This document shows, piece after piece, positions 16,978 to 27,120 of a DNA stretch of 64,000 bases (the stretch's first letter is position 1; the number at the start of each line of letters is the position of its first letter). The DNA lies in contig NZ_JWIG01000030.1 of the NCBI RefSeq assembly GCF_000814675.1, positions 62,001-126,000 of the forward strand, given 5' to 3'. Below the pieces are notes generated by a model. That model ran no database searches, was not told where the DNA came from, and worked only from the letters and a program-made list of their open reading frames with translations. The stretch is from Pseudoalteromonas distincta (lineage in GTDB: Bacteria > Pseudomonadota > Gammaproteobacteria > Enterobacterales > Alteromonadaceae). Position numbers and translations under genes: made by a program.

Positions 16978-19900
16978 CTATTCTTTAATCGTATCGCGCG
17001 CATTGTCATTAGATACTTCAATCAAGTCTTCAAGACGCTTTATTATTTTTTGAAATTGACACTGTTGTGCGTAATCACGTAATTGACGATAAGTATCATC
17101 AGGAAATGCATACTCTTCATTTATTTTATTTAACTTATTGATAAAACCCGATAAATATCCTATTTCTGCGGTCACCTTAAGAGTTTGATATTGGTTTTTT
17201 CCTACTAAAGTAAGATTATGGCCTTCCGTTTCATGAGACGTTTTTGCGGGGATGTGGTGTTGCCAAGTTAGGTTTAGCCAATAGCCCACTTTCTCTAGTA
17301 AAGTGTTAATATCAAATGGTTTTACTAAATAATCGTTATGTTGTCCGTTAGCAGTATTAGACACCTCTAAATCTCGAACATTAGCAGAGACAATTATGAT
17401 GGGTTGTAAAAATCCGGAGTTCCGTATTTGCTTTGCTGCTTGCCAACCATTCACACCAGGCATTTTTAAGTCCATCAAAATGATATCTATATTCTTGTTA
17501 TTTAACTCAGTCATGGCGCTAAACGCAGAGTCCGCGCTAATTAGGTTAAACCCAATTGGGGTCATAATGTCGCTTATGAGCTCTCGTTGTCCTATTTCAT
17601 CATCCACGACAAGCACTATTTTTCGTACACCCTCGTAACCTTTGATAGTATTTTCAGAGATGTTTTCTGCATGTTCTTTTTTTATTTTTGGTAGTAGTAA
17701 ACTTAGTTTAAAACAACTTCCTTTGCCTATTTCACTGTTCAATGATATGTCGCCGCCCATAAGATCTGAAAGGGCTCTGGAGATTGTTAGGCCTAAACCT
17801 GTGCCGGGTAGCGTGGCGTTATCTGTAACTCTTTCAAAAGGTTTAAATATTATTTCTTTGTCGGCCTCTGAAATTCCTGGACCTGTATCCGTTATTTCAA
17901 AGTGCCCTACTTCATTTCTGTATACGACGGTGAAACTCACAGTCCCGTACTGGGTAAACTTGATAGCGTTTGAAATTAAATTGATGAGTATTTGCCTAAA
18001 ACGTTGTTTGTCTACTGTTACAAATTCTGGTAAGTAAGCAGGGAAATTATATTTAAATTCTAATCCTTTAGATGACGCTTGTAGCTCAAACATATTAACT
18101 AGCTGCTCTAATAATGGTCTAAGATGTACCTCATCACGATGTATAGAAAGTCGTCCAGCTTCTATTTTTGATACCTCAAGCAAGCCTTCAATTAAATCAG
18201 CCAAGTGTTCCCCATTTCGTTTCATGGTATTAATAGATTGGCGTGTTTCCTGTTTAAGTTCAGTGTCTTTTGAAAGTAACTGGGCGTAGCCTAAAAGCAC
18301 ATTTAGTGGCGTTCTAAGTTCATGACTCAACCCAGCTAAATAGCGACTCTTTGCTTGGTTCGCTGATTCAGCCGTTGTTACTGCTAATTGAAATGCTTTA
18401 CTGGTCTTTTCATGAGCACTTATTTCGCTCGCTAAAGCAGACGTTTGCTCTCTAAGTTCTGTTAAAGTTGTACGGCTACTTTCCCTTGCTAAGGTAAATA
18501 GCCAACTTACAACACCGACAATAATCAATAAAAAGAAGAATATTTTAAATAAAAGTGAGGTGAAAAGTGCATCTAGTTCAGGGCTGTTTTTGGGGATTTG
18601 CTTGTAAATCAAAAAGAGAACTGCGGCAATAATACAACTTAAAACTGTAGTGACAATAACCCATTGGGTAATAGCTGTGGAAGCTAAAATAGTACTTTTA
18701 CTATTAAAATAGCGCTTTAAAATCGACTTTATTTGGGCCGAAAAAGTTGCTTGGTCACGGCATTTATCTGCACATCGAGCATCAAGGGAGCAACACAGCG
18801 AACAAATAGTTTGCTGATAAGCCGGGCAATATGCCATATCTTCTTTATCAAAGGAGTTTTCACAAATACAACAGGTGTTACTAATAGGGAGCTCATCATG
18901 GGGGGTGCTATTGAGGTAATACTTCCCTTTGGTTAATAAGCCAATTATTGGCACACTGATAAAAGGGATAATAAACGCAATATAAGATCCAAGAGCTTTA
19001 GCAATAGGGCCTAGTAAACCTGAATGAGCTAAAAAGCCAACTGTAGAGGCTATAATCATCGAACCAACCCCTACAGGGTTAATATCATAGAGTTTAGAAC
19101 GCCTAAATTCGATATGTGCAGGACCAATACCTAATGGTTTATTAATAATCAAATCAGCCACTACTGAGCTAAGCCAAGCTAGTACCAATACTGAATAAAC
19201 TTGAAGCATGCTTTCAATTGTATGATAAACCCCTAATTCCATTAATAATAATGCAATTAAAATATTAAATATCATCCAGACAACTCGCCCTGGATGATTA
19301 TGTGTAAGCCGGCTGAAAAAGTTAGACCATGCAAGCGAGCCTGCATAGGCATTAGCAACATTAATTTTCAGTTGAGATAAAATGACGAAAATTGCCGCCA
19401 AGGCTATACTTAAAGTTGTATCATTAAACATAAATGAGAATATAGTTTGGTACATGTGAACAGGATCATTTGCCATTTCTCTATCGACATTGTGCATCAA
19501 TGCAAAGTAGGCTAAAAAAGATCCTAAAAGCAGTTTTGCTGCGCCAAAGATAACCCAACCAGGCCCAGCAAATATCACTGCCAACCACCACTTTTTCTTG
19601 TTTTTACTGTTAGTGGCTACGGGTAAAAACCGTAAAAAATCAACTTGCTCTCCTATTTGTGCCACTAACGATAATAAAACCGCCGAGGCTGCGCCAAATA
19701 ATAGAATATCAAAATGCTCTGCTGACTCACCTGCATCGCCGTTAAAGTTCATCCAGCCCGTTAAATTTACATCTGAGTGGTTAAATATATAAATTAATGG
19801 AAACATCTGTAGCACAAACCAGATAGGTTGAGTCCACAATTGGAAGCGACTGATGTTAGTAATTCCATGAGAAACTAATGGGATCACTACTAAGGCGCTA

Positions 19901-20301
19901 ATTGCATAGCCGATACTTAATGGTATCTGAAGCCACACTTGTAGCGCCATCGCCATAATTGCAGCTTCTAAAGCAAAAAAGATAAAGGTAAATGAGGCGT
20001 AAATTAATGAGGTGATCGTGGAGCCCATATATCCAAAGCCAGCCCCACGACTGAGTAAATCCACATCAACACCATATTTGGCTGCATAATAACTAATCGG
20101 TAAACCAGAAATAAAAACAACGGCAACAAGCGCTAAAATAGCGTAAACAGCGTTAATATACCCGTAACTGAGTGTAATTGCTCCGCCTATGGCTTCTAGC
20201 ACCATAAAAGAGACAATACCTAAAGAGGTTATTGCTATGCGAGAAAAGGACGACTTACGTGCTCGTTTTGAGGTATATCTTAATGCAAAATCTTCCATCA
20301 T
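16978..20301 (-). CDS. Hybrid sensor histidine kinase with N-terminal NCS1-type transporter domain and Cys-rich module
   Basis: 1107 residues. Residues ~25-465 form about 12 membrane segments resembling NCS1 nucleobase/allantoin permeases (AIGGAITLSYGYINAVYAIL, LLSRGAGFGYMGS). Residues ~476-514 are a cysteine cluster (TCCICENSFDKEDMAYC ... CSLCCSLDARCADKC), probably zinc- or iron-binding. Two more membrane segments follow, then a coiled linker, HisKA (His660 in LSHELRTPLN), the ATPase domain (NLISNAIKFT, DTGPGIS, GTGLGLTI) and a receiver with Asp944 in ILMDLKMPG. It is divergent from urtA, so it probably senses urea, a ureide or a purine product and controls this island, with the REC-LuxR protein at 34914 as the likely partner. 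The C-terminal ~100 residues are unassigned. No good ribosome site is seen. Confidence 0.85.
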   Translation of the reverse strand: MMEDFALRYTSKRARKSSFSRIAITSLGIVSFMVLEAIGGAITLSYGYINAVYAILALVAVVFISGLPISYYAAKYGVDVDLLSRGAGFGYMGSTITSLIYASFTFIFFALEAAIMAMALQVWLQIPLSIGYAISALVVIPLVSHGITNISRFQLWTQPIWFVLQMFPLIYIFNHSDVNLTGWMNFNGDAGESAEHFDILLFGAASAVLLSLVAQIGEQVDFLRFLPVATNSKNKKKWWLAVIFAGPGWVIFGAAKLLLGSFLAYFALMHNVDREMANDPVHMYQTIFSFMFNDTTLSIALAAIFVILSQLKINVANAYAGSLAWSNFFSRLTHNHPGRVVWMIFNILIALLLMELGVYHTIESMLQVYSVLVLAWLSSVVADLIINKPLGIGPAHIEFRRSKLYDINPVGVGSMIIASTVGFLAHSGLLGPIAKALGSYIAFIIPFISVPIIGLLTKGKYYLNSTPHDELPISNTCCICENSFDKEDMAYCPAYQQTICSLCCSLDARCADKCRDQATFSAQIKSILKRYFNSKSTILASTAITQWVIVTTVLSCIIAAVLFLIYKQIPKNSPELDALFTSLLFKIFFFLLIIVGVVSWLFTLARESSRTTLTELREQTSALASEISAHEKTSKAFQLAVTTAESANQAKSRYLAGLSHELRTPLNVLLGYAQLLSKDTELKQETRQSINTMKRNGEHLADLIEGLLEVSKIEAGRLSIHRDEVHLRPLLEQLVNMFELQASSKGLEFKYNFPAYLPEFVTVDKQRFRQILINLISNAIKFTQYGTVSFTVVYRNEVGHFEITDTGPGISEADKEIIFKPFERVTDNATLPGTGLGLTISRALSDLMGGDISLNSEIGKGSCFKLSLLLPKIKKEHAENISENTIKGYEGVRKIVLVVDDEIGQRELISDIMTPIGFNLISADSAFSAMTELNNKNIDIILMDLKMPGVNGWQAAKQIRNSGFLQPIIIVSANVRDLEVSNTANGQHNDYLVKPFDINTLLEKVGYWLNLTWQHHIPAKTSHETEGHNLTLVGKNQYQTLKVTAEIGYLSGFINKLNKINEEYAFPDDTYRQLRDYAQQCQFQKIIKRLEDLIEVSNDNARDTIKE

Positions 20302-20655
20302 TTCATTTGCAACGAGTGCAGTATAGGTGCGGCGGCTAAAAGGTGATGGACGATCTTTTTGTATCTCTGTTTTATTTTTGTTATTGATAATATTTTTGCC
20401 TATGAAAATTGACCACCACTGAACCCTAAGTGTGGCAAGGGCTGGAGAATCATTACCACTTAACTCAGTATAGAATCATTGCTGCACAAGGACAATAGAG
20501 TGATGCAAAAACTACCTACGTAATTTGACTCATATTTTTTCTGCGTTGATCCCGTAATAATCAGTTCATAGTTTGCAGTAACGAATACGGTCCTTTAAAG
20601 ACCTCATTAAATATTGCAAAAACATAGATAAATAAATGACCATGAGAGAATTATT
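20302..20655. promoter_or_regulatory. Divergent control region between kinase gene and urtA
   Basis: 354 nt without a gene. It must hold promoters for both the kinase (-) and the urt-ure operon (+). A small inverted repeat GGTC-CTTTAAA-GACC at about 20590-20604 lies some 55 nt before the urtA start. I found no convincing sigma-54 promoter; TGGCAAGGG near 20431 lacks the matching -12 element. Confidence 0.5.
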
Positions 20656-21939
20656 ATGAAGTTACGTACGTTAATTATCAGAAGTTCCCTTGTTTTAAGT
20701 ACTGCTTTTTCAAGCATGAGTATAGCCGAAGAAGAAATAATAAAAGTTGGCGTATTACACTCTTTAACAGGAACAATGGCGATCAGTGAAACTACACTCA
20801 AAGATACAGTTTTAATGATGGTAGATGAGCAAAATAAAAAAGGGGGGCTGCTTGGGAAAAAACTAGAGGCTGTGGTTGTAGATCCTGCGTCAAATTGGCC
20901 ATTATTTGCAGAAAAAGCACGTGAGCTTTTAGTTAAAGAAAAGGTTGATGTGATTTTTGGAGGATGGACTTCAGTTTCTAGAAAATCAGTATTACCGGTA
21001 ATTGAAGAACTCAACGGAATGCTTTTTTATCCAGTACAGTATGAAGGAGAAGAGTCATCTAAAAATGTATTTTACACTGGCGCGTCGCCAAATCAGCAAG
21101 CTATTCCTGCCGTTGATTATTTGATGAATGATATCGGCGCTAAGCGCTGGATTTTGCTTGGCACTGATTATGTATATCCACGTACAACTAATAAAATTTT
21201 AGAGTCATACCTAAAGCAAAACGGTGTTAAACCTGAAGATATAATGGTTAGCTATACGCCATTTGGTCATTCTGATTGGCAAAATATTGTATCGCAGGTT
21301 AAGAAGTTTGGCTCTACTGGCAAAAAGACCGCAGTGGTATCTACCATAAATGGTGATGCGAACATTCCTTTTTATAAAGAACTAGGTAATCAGGGTATTT
21401 CTGCACAAGATATTCCAGTGGTTGCTTTTTCAGTTGGTGAAGAAGAACTTTCAGGTTTTGATACCTCACCATTAGTGGGTCACCTAGCCGCATGGAATTA
21501 CTTTCAAAGTATATATACCCCTGAAAATGAAGCATTTATCGCTAAATGGAAAACGTATATCGGTGATGACAAACGCGTTACTAACGATCCTATGGAAGCG
21601 ACTTATATAGGTTTTAACATGTGGGCTAAAGCTGTTGCAGCAGCTGGAACAACGGACGTCGATAAAGTCTCTGATGCACTTATCGGCGTTACCGTGCCTA
21701 ATTTAACTGGTGGAGTGGCAGTTATGAATCCTAATCATCATCTCTCAAAACCAGTCTTTATTGGTGAAATCCAAGATGACGGTCAAGTTGAAGTTGTTTG
21801 GGAAACTCCTGGTACTGTGCGCGGTGATGCATGGTCAGACTACCTAGAAAGCTCTAAAAATATTATGTCAGATTGGAGTGCGCCAATGTCATGCGGAAAT
21901 TATGACGTAGTAGCAGGCAAGTGCTCAGGAGCAAAATAA
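20656..21939 (+). CDS. urtA: Urea ABC transporter substrate-binding protein
   Basis: 427 residues. Signal peptide (MKLRTLIIRSSLVLSTAFSS), then the type I periplasmic binding fold: IKVGVLHSLTGTMAISE, LLGKKLEAVVVDPASNW, FGGWTSVSRKSVLPV and LFYPVQYEGEESSKNVFYTG. This last stretch is a hallmark of the UrtA/FmdD group. It captures urea in the periplasm and delivers it to UrtBC. GAGAG precedes the ATG. It is the first gene of a tightly packed urtABCDE-ureDABCEFG series, which supports urea rather than a branched-chain amino acid as ligand. Confidence 0.95.
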   Translation: MKLRTLIIRSSLVLSTAFSSMSIAEEEIIKVGVLHSLTGTMAISETTLKDTVLMMVDEQNKKGGLLGKKLEAVVVDPASNWPLFAEKARELLVKEKVDVIFGGWTSVSRKSVLPVIEELNGMLFYPVQYEGEESSKNVFYTGASPNQQAIPAVDYLMNDIGAKRWILLGTDYVYPRTTNKILESYLKQNGVKPEDIMVSYTPFGHSDWQNIVSQVKKFGSTGKKTAVVSTINGDANIPFYKELGNQGISAQDIPVVAFSVGEEELSGFDTSPLVGHLAAWNYFQSIYTPENEAFIAKWKTYIGDDKRVTNDPMEATYIGFNMWAKAVAAAGTTDVDKVSDALIGVTVPNLTGGVAVMNPNHHLSKPVFIGEIQDDGQVEVVWETPGTVRGDAWSDYLESSKNIMSDWSAPMSCGNYDVVAGKCSGAK

Positions 21940-22007
21940 TATTTAGCGTGTTTTACTTTGAGTTTGGCATAACCTTGTTATGCAATAGATAGGGAATGAG
22001 ATAGATT

Positions 22008-23612
22008 ATGAACTTTAATATTTTAAGAATCGTTATTCTTATCTGTTTTACTTGGTCGTCATTAGTCAGTGCGAAAAGTGATGCGCAGTTTGATAAGCTG
22101 GTAGCAAAGCTACCAACTTCAAACTTTAAAAGCCTTGCGCCACTTTTGGATAAAATAGCGTTATCAGATGACCCCAGAAGTTCGGAGCTTTTAGGACGTT
22201 TATCGCAAGGCGATGTTTATTTTGTACCAAGCTCAAAGCAAGTACTTTATATGGCTAAAGATGCTCAAGGGACACGTACTTATACAGATGTGATCACAAC
22301 GCAAGCAATTGATACACCTCAAGGAAGGTTAAAAAAAGTAAGAGTTAATAACTATATACGCACTTTGATCCAGCAACTCCAAGCGCAGCAAAATTTAAAT
22401 AATCCAGACAAAGTCATTCGATTATCCGCAGCAAAAGAGATACTCCGAGACGTTGATAGCATATACACAGAAACGCTCAACAAACGGCTCGCTAAAGAAG
22501 ATGATGAGGAAATAATAGACATACTTGATGTAATCGTTGCTTTAAAACAGCTTAAAAGCGGTGATGAAAATCAGCTTGATGATTCATTAACTGTACTAAA
22601 AGGAAGTTTGGAACCTGATGTCAGAGCTACATTGATGAATGAGTTAAATGCAATAGATAAGCATTCGGCTTCCTCAATCAAAGATATTCAACGTGTGCTA
22701 GATACCATTGATAGAAAAAGAAAATGGTATGGCTACGTCGAAAATATATTTTTTGGTTTGAGTTTAGGTTCAGTGTTATTACTCGCCGCAATTGGCTTAG
22801 CAATCACATTTGGTGTAATGGGTGTTATTAATATGGCACACGGCGAAATGATCATGTTAGGCGCTTATACTACTTACGTTGTGCAACAGCTTTTTCCTGA
22901 TTTACTCACTTACTCTTTATTCATAGCCGTTCCCGCTGCATTTTTAGTGTCAGGTTTAGTGGGGATCATTATTGAACGATGTGTTATTCAATTTTTAAAA
23001 GGACGCCCTTTAGAGACATTACTTGCAACCTTTGGTGTAAGTTTAATTTTGCAGCAATTAGTCCGTACAGTGTTTTCTCCTTTAAACCGTCAAGTTGCTT
23101 CACCAGAGTGGATGAGCGGCTCATGGCAAATTAACCCTGCGCTATCCGTCACTTTTAACCGCTTATATATTATTTTATTTTCACTTTCGGTGTTTTTTGC
23201 ACTATTAGTTTTTCTAAAAAAATCATCATTAGGATTGCATGTGCGTGCTGTTGCACAAAATAGAGAAATGGCAAAAGCATTAAGTATAAAAAGTAATTGG
23301 GTTGATGCCGCTACATTTGGCTTAGGCTCGGGAATTGCAGGTATTGCAGGGGTGGTACTGAGTCAATTGACCAATGTCGGCCCTAACCTTGGTCAAGCCT
23401 ATATTATTGATTCATTTTTGGTTGTGGTATTTGGTGGCGTGGGCAACTTATGGGGCGCATTAGTTTCCGCTATGAGCTTGGGTATACTTAATAAATTTTT
23501 AGAGCCTCTTACGGGGCCGGTGATGGCGAGTATTTTAGTACTAGTGGGCTTAGTCTTTTTTATTCAAAAACGCCCTCAAGGGTTATTTCCTAAAAAAGGG
23601 AGAGCAGAATGA
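22008..23612 (+). CDS. urtB: Urea ABC transporter permease UrtB
   Basis: 534 residues. It has a signal-like N-terminus and a ~220-residue extracytoplasmic helical region typical of UrtB but absent from LivH. Then comes the LivH-type permease domain with about eight membrane segments (FGLSLGSVLLLAAIGLAITF, NMAHGEMIMLGAYTTYV, LGLHVRAVAQNREMAKAL, ending QKRPQGLFPKKGRAE). It forms half of the membrane channel with UrtC. It is 68 nt after urtA and overlaps urtC by 4 nt. Confidence 0.95.
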   Translation: MNFNILRIVILICFTWSSLVSAKSDAQFDKLVAKLPTSNFKSLAPLLDKIALSDDPRSSELLGRLSQGDVYFVPSSKQVLYMAKDAQGTRTYTDVITTQAIDTPQGRLKKVRVNNYIRTLIQQLQAQQNLNNPDKVIRLSAAKEILRDVDSIYTETLNKRLAKEDDEEIIDILDVIVALKQLKSGDENQLDDSLTVLKGSLEPDVRATLMNELNAIDKHSASSIKDIQRVLDTIDRKRKWYGYVENIFFGLSLGSVLLLAAIGLAITFGVMGVINMAHGEMIMLGAYTTYVVQQLFPDLLTYSLFIAVPAAFLVSGLVGIIIERCVIQFLKGRPLETLLATFGVSLILQQLVRTVFSPLNRQVASPEWMSGSWQINPALSVTFNRLYIILFSLSVFFALLVFLKKSSLGLHVRAVAQNREMAKALSIKSNWVDAATFGLGSGIAGIAGVVLSQLTNVGPNLGQAYIIDSFLVVVFGGVGNLWGALVSAMSLGILNKFLEPLTGPVMASILVLVGLVFFIQKRPQGLFPKKGRAE

Positions 23613-24736
23613 TGATGAATTGGTTCTCCACTTCACTACGACGTGTATGCCTAACATTAATACTAACGGGCGTTTATGTCGTTATTGCCAATGTAGTATT
23701 TCCAGAGGGGTCAATATTTCATGTAAGTAGTTATACCGTAAACTTATTAGGTAAATACCTTTGTTATGCGCTTTTGGCATTATCGCTGGATTTAGTCTGG
23801 GGCTATTGCGGCATAATGAGCTTAGGGCACGGGGCATTCTTTGCATTAGGTGGCTATGCCATGGGAATGTATTTAATGCGTCAAATCGGCGACCGAGGTG
23901 TGTACGGTAACCCAATTTTACCGGATTTTATGGTCTTTTTAGATTGGAGCTCATTACCATGGTTTTGGTCAGGGACCGATAGTTTTATTTGGACGTTATT
24001 TTTGGTCATGGCGGTGCCGGGGGTCCTTGCGTTCATATTTGGGGTAATGGCATTTCGCTCAAAAGTCAGCGGTGTATATTTATCAATCATGACCCAAGCG
24101 ATGACCTATGCCCTGATGCTTGCTTTTTTTAGAAATGAGATGGGATTTGGTGGCAATAATGGACTCACTGATTTTAAAGATATTTTAGGATTTTCATTGC
24201 AATCAAATAATACCCGACTCGTCTTGTTTATGCTGACGGTGATCACTTTATTAGTAGCTTATTATGTTTGCGACAAAATTGTCACTTGTAAAGCCGGTAA
24301 AGTGGTTTTAGGTATTCGTGATTCTGAGCGAAGGGTCAGCTTTGTTGGTTACAATACGGTAAGCTTTAAAGTATTTTTATTTACCTTTTCAGCCATATTA
24401 GCAGGCATTGCAGGTGCATTGTACGTGCCTCAAGTGGGTATTATTAATCCCGGTGAATTTTCACCTATAAACTCTATCGAGATTGTTATTTGGGTTGCAA
24501 TTGGTGGGCGTGGCACTCTTTATGGCGCAATTGTTGGGGCGTTAGTGGTTAGTTTTGCAAAGTCGAAATTAACAGGCCTGATGCCAGAAGCGTGGTTATT
24601 TGCTTTAGGTGGGTTGTTTGTCTTAGTGACTCTATTTATGCCAAAAGGGATTGTAGGATTAATTAATAATCCTGAGGCGAGGCAAGCACTTATCAATAAA
24701 TTATCACTGCGTTTAGCTCGTAAAAAAGGAGCGTAA
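23609..24736 (+). CDS. urtC: Urea ABC transporter permease UrtC
   Basis: 375 residues, LivM-type permease with about ten membrane segments. Motifs include ALSLDLVWGYCGIMSLGHGA, GVYLSIMTQAMTYALML, NNGLTDFKDILGF and SIEIVIWVAIGGRGTLYGAI. It pairs with UrtB in the inner membrane. Three consecutive ATG codons at 23609-23617 leave the exact start open; the first overlaps the urtB stop. Confidence 0.95.
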   Translation: MMMNWFSTSLRRVCLTLILTGVYVVIANVVFPEGSIFHVSSYTVNLLGKYLCYALLALSLDLVWGYCGIMSLGHGAFFALGGYAMGMYLMRQIGDRGVYGNPILPDFMVFLDWSSLPWFWSGTDSFIWTLFLVMAVPGVLAFIFGVMAFRSKVSGVYLSIMTQAMTYALMLAFFRNEMGFGGNNGLTDFKDILGFSLQSNNTRLVLFMLTVITLLVAYYVCDKIVTCKAGKVVLGIRDSERRVSFVGYNTVSFKVFLFTFSAILAGIAGALYVPQVGIINPGEFSPINSIEIVIWVAIGGRGTLYGAIVGALVVSFAKSKLTGLMPEAWLFALGGLFVLVTLFMPKGIVGLINNPEARQALINKLSLRLARKKGA

Positions 24737-24737
24737 G

Positions 24738-25511
24738 ATGAACTACCCAAAACCAGATACAACTCATGGCGTCATCTTATATATGGAAGATGTCAGTGTA
24801 AGTTTTGATGGCTTTAAAGCGCTTAATAATCTTAATCTGTATATTAATGATGGTGAATTACGTTGTTTAATTGGAGCGAATGGTGCAGGAAAAACCACCT
24901 TGATGGACGTGATCACGGGTATGACACGGCCTGATGCTGGAACCGTGAACTTTGGTCAAAATATTGATTTACTAAAGCTCAACCAAGAGCAAATAGCACG
25001 TTACGGTATCGGGCGAAAGTTTCAAAAGCCCACCGTATTTGAAGCACTCACCGTGTATGAAAACTTATACTTAAGCCTGCATATGGATAAGCGGTTATGG
25101 GCAACACTTTTGCATAAACTTAGTGGTGAACAGCGCGATGATATCGATCAGGTATTAGAAACAATAGGTCTTGTTTCCATGCGAAATCGTTACGCTGGAG
25201 AGCTTTCTCATGGACAAAAGCAATGGTTAGAAATTGGAATGTTATTAGCGGCTAAACCTCGATTACTTTTGGTTGATGAGCCAGCTGCAGGCTTAACCGT
25301 TCAAGAAGTTGAAAGAACGGCTGAGTTGTTAACATCTTTAGCAGGAGAGCATTCGGTTGTTGTGGTTGAACATGATATGAGTTTTGTACGCTCGATTGCT
25401 AAAACCGTTACAGTCTTACATCAAGGCAGTGTTCTAGCTGAGGGGAGTATGGATTATGTACAAAGCCATCCAGAAGTAAAGCGAGTTTATTTAGGTGAGG
25501 AAGGAGTATGA
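24738..25511 (+). CDS. urtD: Urea ABC transporter ATP-binding protein UrtD
   Basis: 257 residues. Walker A (IGANGAGKTTLMD), signature (GELSHGQKQWLEIGMLL), Walker B (LLLVDEPAAGLT) and the switch His (VVVEHDMSFV) are all intact. It resembles LivG and contains the IGRKFQKPTVFEALTV stretch typical of UrtD. It energises urea import together with UrtE. GGAG lies before the ATG, 1 nt after the urtC stop; it overlaps urtE by 4 nt. Confidence 0.95.
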   Translation: MNYPKPDTTHGVILYMEDVSVSFDGFKALNNLNLYINDGELRCLIGANGAGKTTLMDVITGMTRPDAGTVNFGQNIDLLKLNQEQIARYGIGRKFQKPTVFEALTVYENLYLSLHMDKRLWATLLHKLSGEQRDDIDQVLETIGLVSMRNRYAGELSHGQKQWLEIGMLLAAKPRLLLVDEPAAGLTVQEVERTAELLTSLAGEHSVVVVEHDMSFVRSIAKTVTVLHQGSVLAEGSMDYVQSHPEVKRVYLGEEGV

Positions 25512-26203
25512 TTGAAACAACAAACCTTAACCAAAAATACGGGGGAAGCCAAATTTTATGGGACATAAACATGCAAATCTCTACGGGTTCGCGTACCTGT
25601 ATTATGGGACGAAATGGCGTAGGTAAAACCACATTACTGAAATGCTTAATGGGGTTACTACCTATCTCTAGTGGCGATATTTTAATAGAAGGTACGAATG
25701 TATCAAAAGCCAATATTGAAAAACGGCCTAATATCGGAATTGGTTATGTACCACAAGGACGACATATTTTTTCTCAATTAACAGTGGAAGAAAACCTAAA
25801 AGTAAGTCTTAATTGTAAAAGACAAACAGCTAAAAGCATTCCAACCGAAGTATTTGATTACTTTCCTGTTTTAAAAGAAATGCTGACACGGCGTGGAGGG
25901 GACTTATCAGGAGGTCAGCAACAGCAGCTTGCAATAGCCAGAGCGCTGGTTTTAAACCCGAATACGCTTATCCTTGATGAGCCTAATGAAGGTATACAGC
26001 CGAACATTGTACAATTGATCCGTGATGTACTGCTTACTCTAAATAAGGAAAAAAATATGACGATTATTCTTGTGGAGCAAAAATTACCTTTTGCGCGTGC
26101 AGTAGCAGAGCAATTTAACTTAATTGAGCGAGGGCGTATTGTTTCATCTGGGCATATTGATGATTTATCTGATGAACTAGTAAACAAGTATTTATCAGTA
26201 TAA
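25508..26203 (+). CDS. urtE: Urea ABC transporter ATP-binding protein UrtE
   Basis: 231 residues, LivF-like. Walker A (IMGRNGVGKTTLLKC), signature (DLSGGQQQQLAIARAL), Walker B (TLILDEPNEGIQP) and the His-switch position as ILVEQKL are visible. The stretch NIGIGYVPQGRHIFSQLTV is typical of UrtE. It is the second ATPase of the heterodimer and is followed 10 nt later by ureD, tying urea import to urease maturation. Confidence 0.95.
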   Translation: MIETTNLNQKYGGSQILWDINMQISTGSRTCIMGRNGVGKTTLLKCLMGLLPISSGDILIEGTNVSKANIEKRPNIGIGYVPQGRHIFSQLTVEENLKVSLNCKRQTAKSIPTEVFDYFPVLKEMLTRRGGDLSGGQQQQLAIARALVLNPNTLILDEPNEGIQPNIVQLIRDVLLTLNKEKNMTIILVEQKLPFARAVAEQFNLIERGRIVSSGHIDDLSDELVNKYLSV

Positions 26204-26213
26204 GGATTATTCG

Positions 26214-27095
26214 ATGAATAAAGCCGTATCCATTGATGATAGAAGTTGGTTGGCCAGTTTATCACTTAGCTTTGAAGCACGAGCAGATAAAACAATATTA
26301 AAAAATACAATAAGAAAGGGCCCTTTAGGGATCCAACGTGCCTTTTATCCAGAAAAAAATGGGTGTGCACATGTTTATATTTTACACCCACCGGCAGGTA
26401 TCGTCTCTGGTGATACGCTAGATTTAACCCTTAACATGGGTGAAAATAGTCATGCGCTTATTACTACACCAGGTGCTGCGCGTTTTTATCGAGCAAGGGA
26501 AGCATCGCCTTGTGCGGCTGAGCAAACCCAAAATGTCACCTTCTATATTGAAAATAATGCAATCGCTGAATATTTGCCTATGGAAACATTGGTCTACACT
26601 AAAGCCAATGCTATTAACGGCCTTGATATTCACCTTAAAGGAAACGCAACTTATATTGGTTGGGAAATTATTTGTTTAGGCCTACCGCACGTAGATCAAG
26701 CTTTTAATGGCGGCTATTTACGCCAGTCAACGACGTTATTCCATGATGAGAAATGTATTTTTCATGATCGTATGTCGCTCGTGGCTAATGACGCGATAAC
26801 GTCGCAAAAAATAGCATTGGGTGGCAATCACGTAGTGGGTAATATGCTGTTATTCAGCGGGGCAATAAAAGAGCAAAAACAAACGGATGAATTGGTTGTA
26901 TTATGTCGACAGGCCGTGGCTCTGTTTGAAAGTGACTTGCATATTGGAGTAACCCAGTTACAGAAAGTGGTGATCGTTCGTTACTTAGGAGATTGCAGTG
27001 AGCAGTGTCGTAAAATTTTTAATGCAATTTGGCAAGTTACACGACCTTTTTTATTAACACAAGAAGTGACAACACCGAGAATATGGTTCACCTAA
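26214..27095 (+). CDS. ureD: Urease accessory protein UreD
   Basis: 293 residues. Family motifs include GPLGIQRAFYPE, HVYILHPPAGIVSGDTL, LITTPGAARFYR and AIAEYLPMETLVYTKA. UreD (UreH) binds apo-urease and, with UreF and UreG, forms the scaffold that loads nickel and carbon dioxide into the active site. It leads the urease genes, the usual gammaproteobacterial order. Confidence 0.95.
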   Translation: MNKAVSIDDRSWLASLSLSFEARADKTILKNTIRKGPLGIQRAFYPEKNGCAHVYILHPPAGIVSGDTLDLTLNMGENSHALITTPGAARFYRAREASPCAAEQTQNVTFYIENNAIAEYLPMETLVYTKANAINGLDIHLKGNATYIGWEIICLGLPHVDQAFNGGYLRQSTTLFHDEKCIFHDRMSLVANDAITSQKIALGGNHVVGNMLLFSGAIKEQKQTDELVVLCRQAVALFESDLHIGVTQLQKVVIVRYLGDCSEQCRKIFNAIWQVTRPFLLTQEVTTPRIWFT

Positions 27096-27120
27096 AATAA
27101 ATTTAATAAAGAGCATTATT

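Noticed and set aside
20425..20445. TGGCAAGGG... as a sigma-54 promoter for urtA
   Set aside because: Only the -24-like GG element is present; the -12 TTGC element is missing at the right spacing, and it is more than 200 nt from the start codon.
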